Source: Gemmatimonadota bacterium | Lineage (GTDB): Bacteria; Gemmatimonadota; Gemmatimonadetes; Gemmatimonadales; Gemmatimonadaceae | Assembly: GCA_016218305.1 (NCBI GenBank) | Contig: JACREJ010000097.1 | Coordinates: 1-42,710 of the forward strand | Reading direction: 5' to 3' | Length of the DNA stretch: 42,710 nt | Shown: piece after piece, positions 21,923 through 29,237 of the stretch | Layout: each line of letters begins with the position of its first letter | How positions within the stretch are numbered: the stretch's first letter is position 1 | Made by a program: the position numbers and the translations under genes | The notes under the pieces: model-generated | The model's database searches: none | Told to the model about the DNA's origin: nothing | Seen by the model: only the letters and a program-made list of their open reading frames with translations

Positions 21923-22596
21923 TGGTCTCGATACTGGATATCATCGGCCCCGTCATGGTGGGCCCCAGCAGCAGCCACACGGCCGGCGCGTGCCGGCTGG
22001 GGCTGCTCGCGCGCAACCTTGTGGGCGGCACGCCGCAGAAGGCGCACGTCGAGTTGCACGGCTCCTTTGCGCGCACCGGCGAAGGGCATGGCACCGACAA
22101 GGCGATCGTCGGCGGCTTCCTTGGCTTCCGGCCCGATGATGACCGCCTGCGCACGGCGCTCGAGATCGCGGCGGGCGAGGGCCTCGCCTACACGTTCAGC
22201 AAGACCAAGCTCGGCGAGGAGAATGAAGTCCACCCCAACACCGTGCGCATCACGGTGGAGCGCGACGGCAACACCTCGGTGATGCTGGGCTCGTCGCTCG
22301 GCGCCGGCCGCATCCTCGTGAGCGAGATCGACGGCTACCCCGTTGAGGTGCACGCCAACCACGACACGATCGTGCTGGTCGCCGAGGACATCCGCGGGTC
22401 GATTGCCCGCATCACGACGCTGCTGGCCGAGGATGGCGTCAACATTGCCACTATCCGGGTCTCGCGCCGTCAGCGCGGCGGCGACGCGTTCATGGTCATT
22501 GAAGTGGACGAGCCGCCCGGCGATGTCGTCCGCGACCACATCAAGGAACTCCCCTGGGTCCGCTGGGCAGTGACGCTGGATCGGCTGACGTCGTAG
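21922..22596 (+). CDS. sdaAB: L-serine dehydratase beta subunit
   Basis: 224 residues, GTG start, no Shine-Dalgarno. It is the non-catalytic half of the two-subunit Fe-S serine dehydratase, which turns L-serine into pyruvate and ammonia. The family opening is clear: SILDIIGPVMVGPSSSHTAGACRLGLLAR, then FARTGEGHGTDKAIVGGFLGF. The second half is an ACT domain (about residues 150-220, NHDTIVLVAEDIRGSIARITTLLAEDGVNIATIRVSRR), which in this family can bind serine and control activity. The alpha subunit gene follows after 66 nt filled with pyrimidine-rich repeats. Confidence 0.95.
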   Translation: MVSILDIIGPVMVGPSSSHTAGACRLGLLARNLVGGTPQKAHVELHGSFARTGEGHGTDKAIVGGFLGFRPDDDRLRTALEIAAGEGLAYTFSKTKLGEENEVHPNTVRITVERDGNTSVMLGSSLGAGRILVSEIDGYPVEVHANHDTIVLVAEDIRGSIARITTLLAEDGVNIATIRVSRRQRGGDAFMVIEVDEPPGDVVRDHIKELPWVRWAVTLDRLTS

Positions 22597-22662
22597 CCGC
22601 CTCTCTTCACTCGTCCCGCACCGCGTCCCTCGTCCCCTCGCCTCTACCCCGTCCCGCGTTCC
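22597..22662 (+). repeat. Pyrimidine-rich heptamer-period spacer between sdaAB and sdaAA
   Basis: The whole 66-nt gap is C/T-rich with CTCGTCC, CCTCGCC, TCTACCC, CGTCCCG words. Its last 27 nt match the repeat ending at 23688 and, inverted, the one starting at 23543. It ends directly at the sdaAA GTG. Confidence 0.65.
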
Positions 22663-23541
22663 GTGTACTCATCTCTCGCCGCTGCCATCCAAGACGCCGA
22701 ATCCCGCGGCCTCCGCCTCAGCGCCGTCGCCCTCGAGGCCGAGTCGCGCGACAACGGGCGCTCGGTGGCCGACATCCGGCAGGTGCTGGGCCGCGCGCTG
22801 GCCGTGATGCGGCAGGCCGTGGCGCGCGGTTCGGCAGGAGACCTCAGGAGCGCATCGGGACTCGTTGGCGGCGACGCGGCCAAGCTGCGCGAAGGGCCGG
22901 CCGGCCCGCTCAGCGGCACGCCGTTCCGCGAGGTGCTCATGCGGGCGCTCGCGGTGCAGGAAGTGAACGCCGCCATGGGCGTCATCGTCGCCGCCCCAAC
23001 GGCGGGCGGCGCTGGCGTGCTCCCGGCGGTGCTCACCGGACTCGCCGACGCGCAGGGCCTTGATGACGAGCGACTAATCGACGCGCTCGCCACCGCCGGG
23101 CTGATTGGCGCGATTATCGCGGAACGCGCGTCGCTGAGCGGGGCCGAGGGTGGCTGTCAGGCCGAAACTGGCGCGGCGGCCGGGATGGCGGCGGGAGCCG
23201 CCGTCGAGATGCTCGGGGGCACCCCATCGCAGTGCGGCCACGCGGTGGCGCTCGCGCAGCAGGGGACGCTCGGACTCGTCTGCGACCCGCTCGGCGGACT
23301 CGTCGAGCTGCCCTGCGTCTTCCGCAATGCCACGGGCAGTGCCATCGCCCTCGCCGCCATCGAGATGGCCCTCGCTGGGATCGAGTTCGCCATCCCCGCC
23401 GATGAAGTCATCGATACGATGGGGCAGATCGGCCGCGAGATGGACGTCCGCTACCGCGAGACGGCCGGGGGAGGGCTGGCGGCGACGCCGACGGGACGGC
23501 GGCTGGCGAGGGAGCGGCTATACCAATTGAAGAAGCACTGA
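22663..23541 (+). CDS. sdaAA: L-serine dehydratase alpha subunit (Fe-S)
   Basis: 292 residues, GTG start. It is the catalytic subunit carrying the [4Fe-4S] cluster that acts as a Lewis acid on the serine hydroxyl. The three cluster cysteines are Cys165 (in EGGCQAETG), Cys207 (in GLVCDPLGG) and Cys218 (in VELPCVFRN); the 42- and 11-residue gaps equal those of known bacterial serine dehydratases. The glycine-rich APTAGGAGVLPAV loop is also typical. Together with the upstream ACT-containing beta subunit it forms the complete enzyme. The gene is bracketed by inverted copies of the same heptamer repeat. Confidence 0.95.
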   Translation: MYSSLAAAIQDAESRGLRLSAVALEAESRDNGRSVADIRQVLGRALAVMRQAVARGSAGDLRSASGLVGGDAAKLREGPAGPLSGTPFREVLMRALAVQEVNAAMGVIVAAPTAGGAGVLPAVLTGLADAQGLDDERLIDALATAGLIGAIIAERASLSGAEGGCQAETGAAAGMAAGAAVEMLGGTPSQCGHAVALAQQGTLGLVCDPLGGLVELPCVFRNATGSAIALAAIEMALAGIEFAIPADEVIDTMGQIGREMDVRYRETAGGGLAATPTGRRLARERLYQLKKH

Positions 23542-23542
23542 C

Positions 23543-23688
23543 GGAACGAGGAGGGGGTAGAGGCTTGGCGAGGAGGGACGAGGGGTGGAACGGGGAGGGA
23601 GATCTCCGGGCGCGCCGATGACCTACCTCCTCGTTCCATCCCCCGTCCCCCGTCCCCCGTCCCTTCGCCTCTACCCCCTCCTCGTTCC
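23543..23688. repeat. Repeat-built palindromic spacer after sdaAA, with a G-quadruplex-like run
   Basis: 23543-23564 and 23667-23688 are a perfect 22-bp inverted repeat (GGAACGAGGAGG... outward). Inside the left arm, 23575-23599 has four G-runs with loops of 4, 6 and 1 nt. Inside the right arm, CCCCGTC stands three times in tandem, continuing as CCTTCGC, CTCTACC, CCCTCCT. Confidence 0.75.
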
Positions 23689-23739
23689 GAAGCAGTTCGA
23701 AAAACGCCCGTACGACTGGCGCCGTTCCTGTGTCAGTGT

Positions 23740-23768
23740 GAAACTTTCATCTACGGGGCAGACGTAGA
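23740..23768 (+). promoter_or_regulatory. Possible ECF-sigma promoter of the PspA operon
   Basis: GAAACTT (23740-23746), 16 nt, CGTAGA (23763-23768), about 30 nt before the YbjN-like start. GAAAC...CGTA is the ECF pattern, as for SigW, which drives pspA in Bacillus subtilis. Measured from TGAAAC the spacing is 2 nt longer than SigW prefers. Confidence 0.4.
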
Positions 23769-23797
23769 GTCCCCCACACGTTGCATCAGGTGAGGCC

Positions 23798-24202
23798 ATG
23801 GTCAACCGCGAAGACATCGAGAAGTTCCTCGACCGGCTGTCGAATGAAGGCGCCACATACCGTGAAATCGAGCCGGGGCTCTGGTCCATCAACCCGGGCG
23901 GCGAGTTCGACATGAGCGTCGTCGTCCACCACTCCCCGCCGGTCGTCGTGCTGCGCGTGAAGGTGATGGACTCGCCCAGCGACGATTCGACGAGCGCGCG
24001 CGTCAACCGTCGCCTGCTGGAGTTCAACGCCACCGACCTGCTGCACGGGTCGTACGGCATCGACAATGGTTCGATCGTGCTGACCGAGGCGCTCGAGCTC
24101 GACCACCTCGACTTCACCGAGTTCCTGGCCGCTTACGAGAGCATCACGCTCGCCCTGCCTTCGCATCTCCGCGAGCTGGCGACGATCCGCGAGGCAAAGT
24201 GA
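23798..24202 (+). CDS. YbjN-like / type III chaperone-fold small protein
   Basis: 134 residues, ATG with AGGTGAGG upstream. The pattern is helix (REDIEKFLDRLS), beta strands (YREIEPGLWSI, FDMSVVVHHSPPVVVLRVKVM), helix (ARVNRRLLEFNATDLLHGSYGI), strand (GSIVLTEALEL) and C-terminal helix (LDFTEFLAAYESITLALPSHLRELATI). This order fits the YbjN/CesT chaperone fold. No catalytic residue stands out. It directly precedes pspA with a 2-nt gap and shares its operon; in several bacteria such proteins accompany PspA-type stress systems, so a chaperone or regulator role is inferred, not shown. Confidence 0.75.
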   Translation: MVNREDIEKFLDRLSNEGATYREIEPGLWSINPGGEFDMSVVVHHSPPVVVLRVKVMDSPSDDSTSARVNRRLLEFNATDLLHGSYGIDNGSIVLTEALELDHLDFTEFLAAYESITLALPSHLRELATIREAK

Positions 24203-24204
24203 CG

Positions 24205-24978
24205 ATGGGTATCTGGGACCGCTTCACCACGCTCCTCAAGTCGAACATCAACGACCTGATCTCGAAGGCCGAGAATCCGGAGAAGATGCTCGACCAGATC
24301 GTCGTCGACATGCGCTCGCAGCTGCAGCGTGCCAAGCAGCAGGTGGCGGCCGCCATCGCCGACGAGAAGCGCCTGAAGGACCAGGCCGAGTCCGAGTACA
24401 AGGCGGCGCAGGACTGGGAGCAGAAGGCGATGCTCGCCATCAAGGAAGGGCGCGACGATCTCGCCAAGCAGGCGCTGGTGCGCCAGAGCGAGCATTTCGC
24501 GCACGGCCAGCAGCTCGAGGCCACCTGGCAGGCGCACCAGGCCGAGACGGAGAAGCTCAAGAACTCGCTGCGCGACCTCAACGACAAGATCGAGGAAGCG
24601 AAGCGCAAGAAGAACCTCCTGCTCGCCCGGCAGCGCCGCGCGCAGGCGCAGGCCCGCATCAACGAGACGATGTCGTCGATGTCGGAGAAGTCGGCGTTCG
24701 AGGCCTTTGCGCGGATGGAAGAGCGCATCGACCAGAACGAGCGCATGCTCAAGGCGAGCACCGAGATCGAGGAGGAGTTCACCGGCGACCGCCTGCAGCA
24801 CGACTTCAAGCAGCTCGAGAAGGTGGCGGGCGCGGCGAGCGCCGATGCGCAGCTGCTTGCGCTCAAGCAGAAGATGGGGCTGCTCGGCGCGGGCGCGTCC
24901 GCCCCGCCGCGGCAGATCAGCGCCGGCGAGGAGATCGCGCACGCCGAGATCGAGGATGCGCGCGAGGAGAAGAAGTAG
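24205..24978 (+). CDS. PspA/IM30 (Vipp1) family membrane-stress protein
   Basis: 257 residues from MGIWDRF (ATG at 24205; an upstream GTG at 24199 overlaps the previous stop and is the alternative). The amphipathic N-terminal helix MGIWDRFTTLLKSNINDLI is followed by AENPEKMLDQIVVDMRSQL and about 170 residues of continuous coiled coil, the hallmark of PspA/IM30, which oligomerise on damaged inner membrane to keep it tight. An Ala/Gly/Pro linker and a short acidic tail (EEIAHAEIEDAREEKK) end the protein; it lacks the long Vipp1 C-terminal helix. Neighbours: YbjN-like before, AI-2E/PerM transporter immediately after. Confidence 0.93.
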   Translation: MGIWDRFTTLLKSNINDLISKAENPEKMLDQIVVDMRSQLQRAKQQVAAAIADEKRLKDQAESEYKAAQDWEQKAMLAIKEGRDDLAKQALVRQSEHFAHGQQLEATWQAHQAETEKLKNSLRDLNDKIEEAKRKKNLLLARQRRAQAQARINETMSSMSEKSAFEAFARMEERIDQNERMLKASTEIEEEFTGDRLQHDFKQLEKVAGAASADAQLLALKQKMGLLGAGASAPPRQISAGEEIAHAEIEDAREEKK

Positions 24979-26043
24979 TTGACGGACAGCGTGGCGCCGC
25001 GCCGCTTCGGCCCGGCGCTCGCCGGCGTGGCGGCGGCGGCGCTCCTCGTCTGGCTGGCGGGGCGCGTCGCCGACCTGCTTCTGCTGCTCTTCATCGCCAT
25101 CCTGCTGGCAGTCTACGTCGGCGCGACCACCGATTTCCTGATCGCGCGCACGCGGCTGCCGCGCGGCGCCGCCTTTGTCGCCGCCATCGTCGGCACCATC
25201 CTCGCGGTCATCGGCATCGGCTCGCTCCTCATCGGGCCGGTGGTGGCGCAAACGCGCGAACTGCTGAGCGTCCTGCCGCGCTATGTGCCCACGTGGGAAG
25301 CGCAGCTCGAGGGATTGATCGCGGGCATCCCGGGCCTGGGCGACCTCGTGCGCCCGGGCGAGCACAAGCTCGTGCAGCTGGCGATGGAGGAGGTGCGCGA
25401 CTTCGTGGGTGACGTCGTGCCCCGCGTCTTCGGCGTGCTGCACGGCTTCATCAACCTGGTCGGCGTGCTGGTGATGGCGCTCTACCTCGCGCTGCGCCCC
25501 GACATCTACCTCGACCTCGTCGTCACGCTCACGCCGCCGCGCCACCGCGACACGGCGCGCGACGTCATTCGCGAGGCGACGCTCGCGCTCCGCGCGTGGA
25601 CCTTCGCCCAGCTGCTCGCGATGTTCGTGCTCGGCGCGCTGACGGCGCTGGGGCTCTGGATCCTCGGCGTCCCCTACTGGCTGACCTTCGGCATCTTCAC
25701 CGGCGTCGTCGCGCTGGTGCCGTTCTTCGGCACGCTCATCTCCTCGCTGCTGCCGGCGCTCTTCGTGCTGGCCGACGGCGACTGGGTCAAGGCGCTGCTC
25801 GTCGTGGTGTTCGGCTTCGTCATCCACTTCATCGAGAACAACGTCGTCAACCCGCTCATCATGCAGAAGCACGCCAGCCTGCCGCCCGTGCTGACCATCA
25901 TGAGCGTGCTGATCTGCGGCAAGCTGCTGGGCCCGATGGGCCTGCTCGTCGCGGTGCCGGGCCTCGCCGTGCTGCTCGTCCTGCTGCGCAAGCTGCTCGT
26001 CGAGCGCGGATACGGCAGCGGCGCGGCGGTGCTGGACGGTTGA
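24979..26043 (+). CDS. AI-2E/PerM family transporter
   Basis: 354 residues. The TTG start adjoins the pspA stop. Seven or eight hydrophobic helices, with a long polar loop (about 100-150, VLPRYVPTWEAQLEGLIAGIPGLGDLV...) after the third, and the family motifs YLTFG/PYWLTFGIFTGVVALVPFFGTLIS, FIENNVVNPLIMQKHASLPPVLTIMSVLICGKLLGPMGLLVAVPGLAVL near the C-terminus. Members include TqsA and proteins exporting other small molecules or ions, so the substrate is open. Being last in a PspA operon points to a membrane-stress or permeability role. Confidence 0.9.
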   Translation: MTDSVAPRRFGPALAGVAAAALLVWLAGRVADLLLLLFIAILLAVYVGATTDFLIARTRLPRGAAFVAAIVGTILAVIGIGSLLIGPVVAQTRELLSVLPRYVPTWEAQLEGLIAGIPGLGDLVRPGEHKLVQLAMEEVRDFVGDVVPRVFGVLHGFINLVGVLVMALYLALRPDIYLDLVVTLTPPRHRDTARDVIREATLALRAWTFAQLLAMFVLGALTALGLWILGVPYWLTFGIFTGVVALVPFFGTLISSLLPALFVLADGDWVKALLVVVFGFVIHFIENNVVNPLIMQKHASLPPVLTIMSVLICGKLLGPMGLLVAVPGLAVLLVLLRKLLVERGYGSGAAVLDG

Positions 26044-26114
26044 GCGCGCCGCGCGGTTTTGATGCGGACTGCACCCGTACGGTGACGCTCCCGAGCGGCT
26101 GACACCGCACACTC

Positions 26115-26138
26115 GGCGCACCCCCAGCGGAGTGCGCC
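26115..26138 (+). terminator. Hairpin before the ABC-like gene
   Basis: GGCGCAC / GTGCGCC, 7-bp perfect stem, 10-nt loop, about 70 nt after the transporter stop and 1 nt before the next GTG. It could end the PspA operon or shape the next leader; there is no T-run. Confidence 0.35.
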
Positions 26139-26139
26139 C

Positions 26140-27039
26140 GTGCCACCAGCCGTCGTCTCGTTCCAGAACATCCGCAAGGTGTACCCCGCAGCGCTCTCCG
26201 GCGTGCGCGGCGGGGTGGTGGCCCTCGACGGCGTGAGCGGCGAGGTGCACGAGGGCGAGATCGTGGGCGTCGCCGGGACAGGCGGCGCCGGCAAGAGCAC
26301 GCTGTTGCGCATCGCGGCCGGCATGCTGCGCGCCGACAGCGGCGAGGTGAGCTGGCTGGGCGCCGCCGCATGCCCGCCGCGCCTCGCCGCCTTCATTCCC
26401 TCGCACACAATCCTCCATGAGTTCCTGACCGTGCGCGAGTCGCTGCGGTTCGCCGCCGTTCAAGGTGAGCTCTCCGGCGCGCGCCGAGTCGTCGCCGAGG
26501 ACCTGTGGCCGGCCCGGCTCGGCCTCGCCCACCGTCTGGAGGCGCGGGTCGGCACCCTGACGACGGTGGAACGGCGGATCGTGGCGCTCGCCGCGGCGCT
26601 GCAGGGCGCCCCGGCGCTGGTGGCGTTCGACGGCGCGTTGGACGGCCTCGACCCCACGGCGCGACGCGACCTGCGGCGCGCACTGCAGGTGGTGTCGTCG
26701 AGCGGGGTCGCCGTGCTCATCGGCGCCGCGGACCTTGGCGTGCTCGCCGGGGTCGCGCACCGCGGCGCGCTGCTGCGGGAGGGGCGCCTGGTGGCGTGGA
26801 TCGACCCGCGCGCCGCCGCGCCGCGCAATGCGCTCGAGCTAGCGGTGGGCGCGCCGCGCGTGGCCGCCGCCCGCCTGCGCCGGCACGTCGCCGCCTCATG
26901 CCGCCGCGATGGGGCGGTGCGCGTCCCGCTCGCGGACCGCTCCGCCGAGGAAGTGCTCGCGTTGTGCCGGGAGGAAGGGATCAGGGTACTCCGATCTCGG
27001 GTGGTCACGGAGCCTGTCTCCCGGTGGACGGTACCCTAG
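26140..27039 (+). CDS. ABC-type ATPase lacking most catalytic motifs
   Basis: 299 residues, GTG start. Walker A is intact (G46-TGGAGKST), but the rest is degenerate: the Q-loop glutamine is absent (FIPSHT), the signature LSGGQ reads LTTVE (about 140), Walker B ends FDG instead of DE (D164, then G165 where the catalytic Glu should be), and the switch histidine is Ala (GAADL near 195-198). ATP binding is therefore plausible but hydrolysis doubtful. The D-loop GLDP remains. No permease gene is adjacent; cysS starts 21 nt later. The C-terminal ~60 residues (RRHVAASCRRDGAVRVPLADRSAEEVLALCREEGIRVL) form a small extra domain like those in CcmA/NatA exporters. Confidence 0.8.
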   Translation: MPPAVVSFQNIRKVYPAALSGVRGGVVALDGVSGEVHEGEIVGVAGTGGAGKSTLLRIAAGMLRADSGEVSWLGAAACPPRLAAFIPSHTILHEFLTVRESLRFAAVQGELSGARRVVAEDLWPARLGLAHRLEARVGTLTTVERRIVALAAALQGAPALVAFDGALDGLDPTARRDLRRALQVVSSSGVAVLIGAADLGVLAGVAHRGALLREGRLVAWIDPRAAAPRNALELAVGAPRVAAARLRRHVAASCRRDGAVRVPLADRSAEEVLALCREEGIRVLRSRVVTEPVSRWTVP

Positions 27040-27060
27040 GCGCCCGGCTAGCTTTCCGGC

Positions 27061-28473
27061 ATGCCCGAGTTCCGCCTCTACAACTCGATGTCGCGCTCCG
27101 TCGAGCCGTTTGTCCCGGCCGACGGGGAGACCGTGCGCATCTACGCGTGCGGTCCGACCGTGTACAACCCCGCGCATCTCGGGAACTTCCGCACGTTCCT
27201 CTTTGCCGACCTCATGCGCCGCGCGCTCAAGCTCGCGGGGTTCAAGGTGAAGCAGGTGATGAACCTGACGGACGTGGACGACAAGATCATCAAGCGCGCC
27301 ACCGAGCAGAAGAAGTCGGTGCGCGAGGTGACCGAGCCGGTCATCGGCCTGTTCAACGCCGACCGCGACTACCTGCGCATCGAGCCGGCGGAGCACTATC
27401 CGCGCGCCACCGACTTCATCGTGGAGATGGTGGATCTCGTGCGCCGGCTCGAGCAGAAGGGGATCGCGTACCAGGCCGACGACAAGTCCGTCTACTTCGC
27501 CATCGACAAGTTCCCCGGCTACGGGCGACTCTCGCGCCTCGACACGCGCGAGCTCAAGACGGGCGCGCGCGTGGCGCAGGACGACTACGCCAAGGAGAAC
27601 GCGCAGGACTTCGCGCTCTGGAAGGCGGCGACGCCGGATGACGAGGCGTGCGGCGCGGCGTGGGACTCCCCGTGGGGGCGCGGCCGTCCCGGCTGGCACC
27701 TCGAGTGCTCGGCGATGGCGATGAGCCTGCTGGGCGAGACGATCGACATCCACACGGGCGGCATCGACCTCCAGTTCCCGCACCACGAGGACGAGATCGC
27801 GCAGAGCGAGGCGGCGACCGGCAAGCCGTTCGCGCGCTTCTGGTGCCACGGCGAGTTCCTGCTCACCGACGGCAGCAAGATGGCCAAGCGCGTGGGCAAC
27901 GTGGCCACGGTGGAGGACCTGCGCGCGCAGCACGTGAGCGCGGCGGCGGTGCGGCACCTCATGTTCTCGACCCACTATCGCAAGCAGCTCAACCTCTCCG
28001 GGGCGGCGCTCGAGGCGAGCATCGAGGCGGTGCGTCGCGTCGGCGATTTCGCGGAGCGGCTCGCGGCGGCGACTGGCGGCACGCCGAAGCTGGCGGAGCT
28101 GGCGGAGACGTTCCGCGCGGAATTCGACGAGGCGCTGCGCGACGACCTGAACGCACCGCGCGCGCAGGCGGCGCTGTTCGTGTTCATCAATCAGGCGAAC
28201 GCGGAGCTCGACAAGCGCGGGGGCGACGCGGCCGGGCTGGCCGCGGCGCGTGAGGCCTTTGCGCGCGCTGACGGCGTGCTGGACATCGTGCCGGCGCGTG
28301 AGGACGTGGATGCCGGCCTGGCGGCCTGGGTGGACCAGCAGCTGGCGGCGCGGAAGGCGGCGCGTGGGCGGCGCGACTTCGCGGCGGCCGACGAGATCCG
28401 CAAGTCCTTGGAAGAAAAAGGGATAGTGGTGGAGGACACACCACAAGGCGCACGCTGGAAGAAGGTGCGCTGA
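27061..28473 (+). CDS. cysS: Cysteinyl-tRNA synthetase
   Basis: 470 residues. Class I aminoacyl-tRNA synthetase that charges tRNA-Cys. The HIGH motif reads H39-L-G-N in CGPTVYNPAHLGNFRTF, with the zinc ligand Cys30 just before. The remaining zinc-site sequence is GWHLECSAMA...HTGGIDLQFPHHEDEIAQSEA, and the KMSKS motif is the variant K273-MAKR with VGN after it. The C-terminal anticodon-binding part follows (RRDFAAADEIRKSLEEKGIVVEDTPQGARWKKV). The start at 27061 gives the normal N-terminus; no Shine-Dalgarno is evident. It is the last core gene before the A/T-richer island. Confidence 0.97.
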   Translation: MPEFRLYNSMSRSVEPFVPADGETVRIYACGPTVYNPAHLGNFRTFLFADLMRRALKLAGFKVKQVMNLTDVDDKIIKRATEQKKSVREVTEPVIGLFNADRDYLRIEPAEHYPRATDFIVEMVDLVRRLEQKGIAYQADDKSVYFAIDKFPGYGRLSRLDTRELKTGARVAQDDYAKENAQDFALWKAATPDDEACGAAWDSPWGRGRPGWHLECSAMAMSLLGETIDIHTGGIDLQFPHHEDEIAQSEAATGKPFARFWCHGEFLLTDGSKMAKRVGNVATVEDLRAQHVSAAAVRHLMFSTHYRKQLNLSGAALEASIEAVRRVGDFAERLAAATGGTPKLAELAETFRAEFDEALRDDLNAPRAQAALFVFINQANAELDKRGGDAAGLAAAREAFARADGVLDIVPAREDVDAGLAAWVDQQLAARKAARGRRDFAAADEIRKSLEEKGIVVEDTPQGARWKKVR

Positions 28474-28497
28474 CGGGCGCGGCCGAGTCGCCGTAAA

Positions 28498-28508
28498 GCC
28501 AACAATTA
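28498..28508 (+). repeat. Left copy of island-flanking direct repeat
   Basis: GCCAACAATTA, identical to 31225-31235, preceded at both sites by AA plus one base (13 of 14 matches). It also forms part of a small stem (CCAACA at 28499 / TGTTGG at 28511). Confidence 0.4.
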
Positions 28509-28587
28509 GGTGTTGGGTCAGTTTGAATCGGGGGCGCGATGAAATCCGCCTCTGACGGCACGCTTCTTGTGGCGGTAGATTCGCCGC

Positions 28588-28947
28588 GTGAAGAAATTTC
28601 TGGCGATTTGGAATCAGGCGAGCGTCATCGCAGGCGTGGTGGCGCGCATCGCCTATCGGGTGGTCGAAGGGGGGCTGGTTCTAGGCCTCTTCGTTATCGC
28701 CTGCTACGCTGGGTATTGGCTCGTTTTCGGAGACGTACAGGACCCGCGTTATGCTCGCATGACTGCGTTACTCTCGCTGGCGAGTGCGAACTGGCAGGCG
28801 GTTCTACTGCTTCTCATTCCCCTCTTCTACCGGACGGTGAGGACATTCGCGGAGGAGGTGCAGGAATTCGCGGGGGCGAAACGGCGGAGCAGCTTGCCCG
28901 GACCGGGATCGGAGGCGCAGAACCCCGCCAACCTGCCTACCCAATGA
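28588..28947 (+). CDS. Small membrane protein of unknown function
   Basis: 119 residues, GTG start. Two hydrophobic segments are visible: about 28-48 (EGGLVLGLFVIACYAGYWLVF) and about 65-85 (LSLASANWQAVLLLLIPLFY), followed by a polar C-terminal tail of ~35 residues (RTVRTFAEEVQEFAGAKRRSS...). I do not recognise the family. Its TGA overlaps the ATG of the next gene (ATGA), so the two products are made together. Base composition is more A/T-rich than in the flanking core genes, consistent with later arrival. Confidence 0.65.
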   Translation: MKKFLAIWNQASVIAGVVARIAYRVVEGGLVLGLFVIACYAGYWLVFGDVQDPRYARMTALLSLASANWQAVLLLLIPLFYRTVRTFAEEVQEFAGAKRRSSLPGPGSEAQNPANLPTQ

Positions 28948-29237
28948 GTGTCTTCACTTTGGGGGCTAACAGGAACTACGGAGCGCAGTACACCGTTCCG
29001 ACTAACGGTGCGATTCGCTTCGAGGTCGAGTCAGAGCGACCCATCGTTGTGTTGGTGATGGACGCGGCGAACTTCGCAGCATTTCGCGCAGGCAAGGTGC
29101 ACTCTTTCTATGGGTCTTCCGCTCCAAACACTGTGCATAAGCAGAGCTGGACGTTGCCATTCAGGGGCCCGTGGTATCTGGTTATGGTCAACTACTCCAA
29201 CCAGCCCGTAGCCGTGCACTTCAACGCATGGAGCTAG
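28944..29237 (+). CDS. Small beta-sandwich-like protein, resembling DUF1883
   Basis: 97 residues, coupled to the upstream membrane protein (ATGA overlap). All-beta in appearance: TLGANRNYGAQYTVPTNGAIRFEVESERPIVVLVMDAANFAAFRAGKVHSFYG..., then KQSWTLPFRGPWYLVMVNYSNQPVAVHFNA. The order 'V.V.LMD..N...Y..G', then 'W.L...GPWYLVMVN', is the pattern of DUF1883-type domains, some of which are joined to TIR domains in other bacteria; here no TIR is present. The similarity is by eye. Its TAG shares bases with the stop of the opposite transposase gene (CTAG at 29234-29237). Confidence 0.6.
   Translation: MSVFTLGANRNYGAQYTVPTNGAIRFEVESERPIVVLVMDAANFAAFRAGKVHSFYGSSAPNTVHKQSWTLPFRGPWYLVMVNYSNQPVAVHFNAWS

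Noticed and set aside
24133-26760. An 875-codon minus-strand frame opposite pspA and the AI-2E transporter
   Set aside because: Antisense shadow of well-supported genes; composition is His/Arg/Glu-rich and repetitive.
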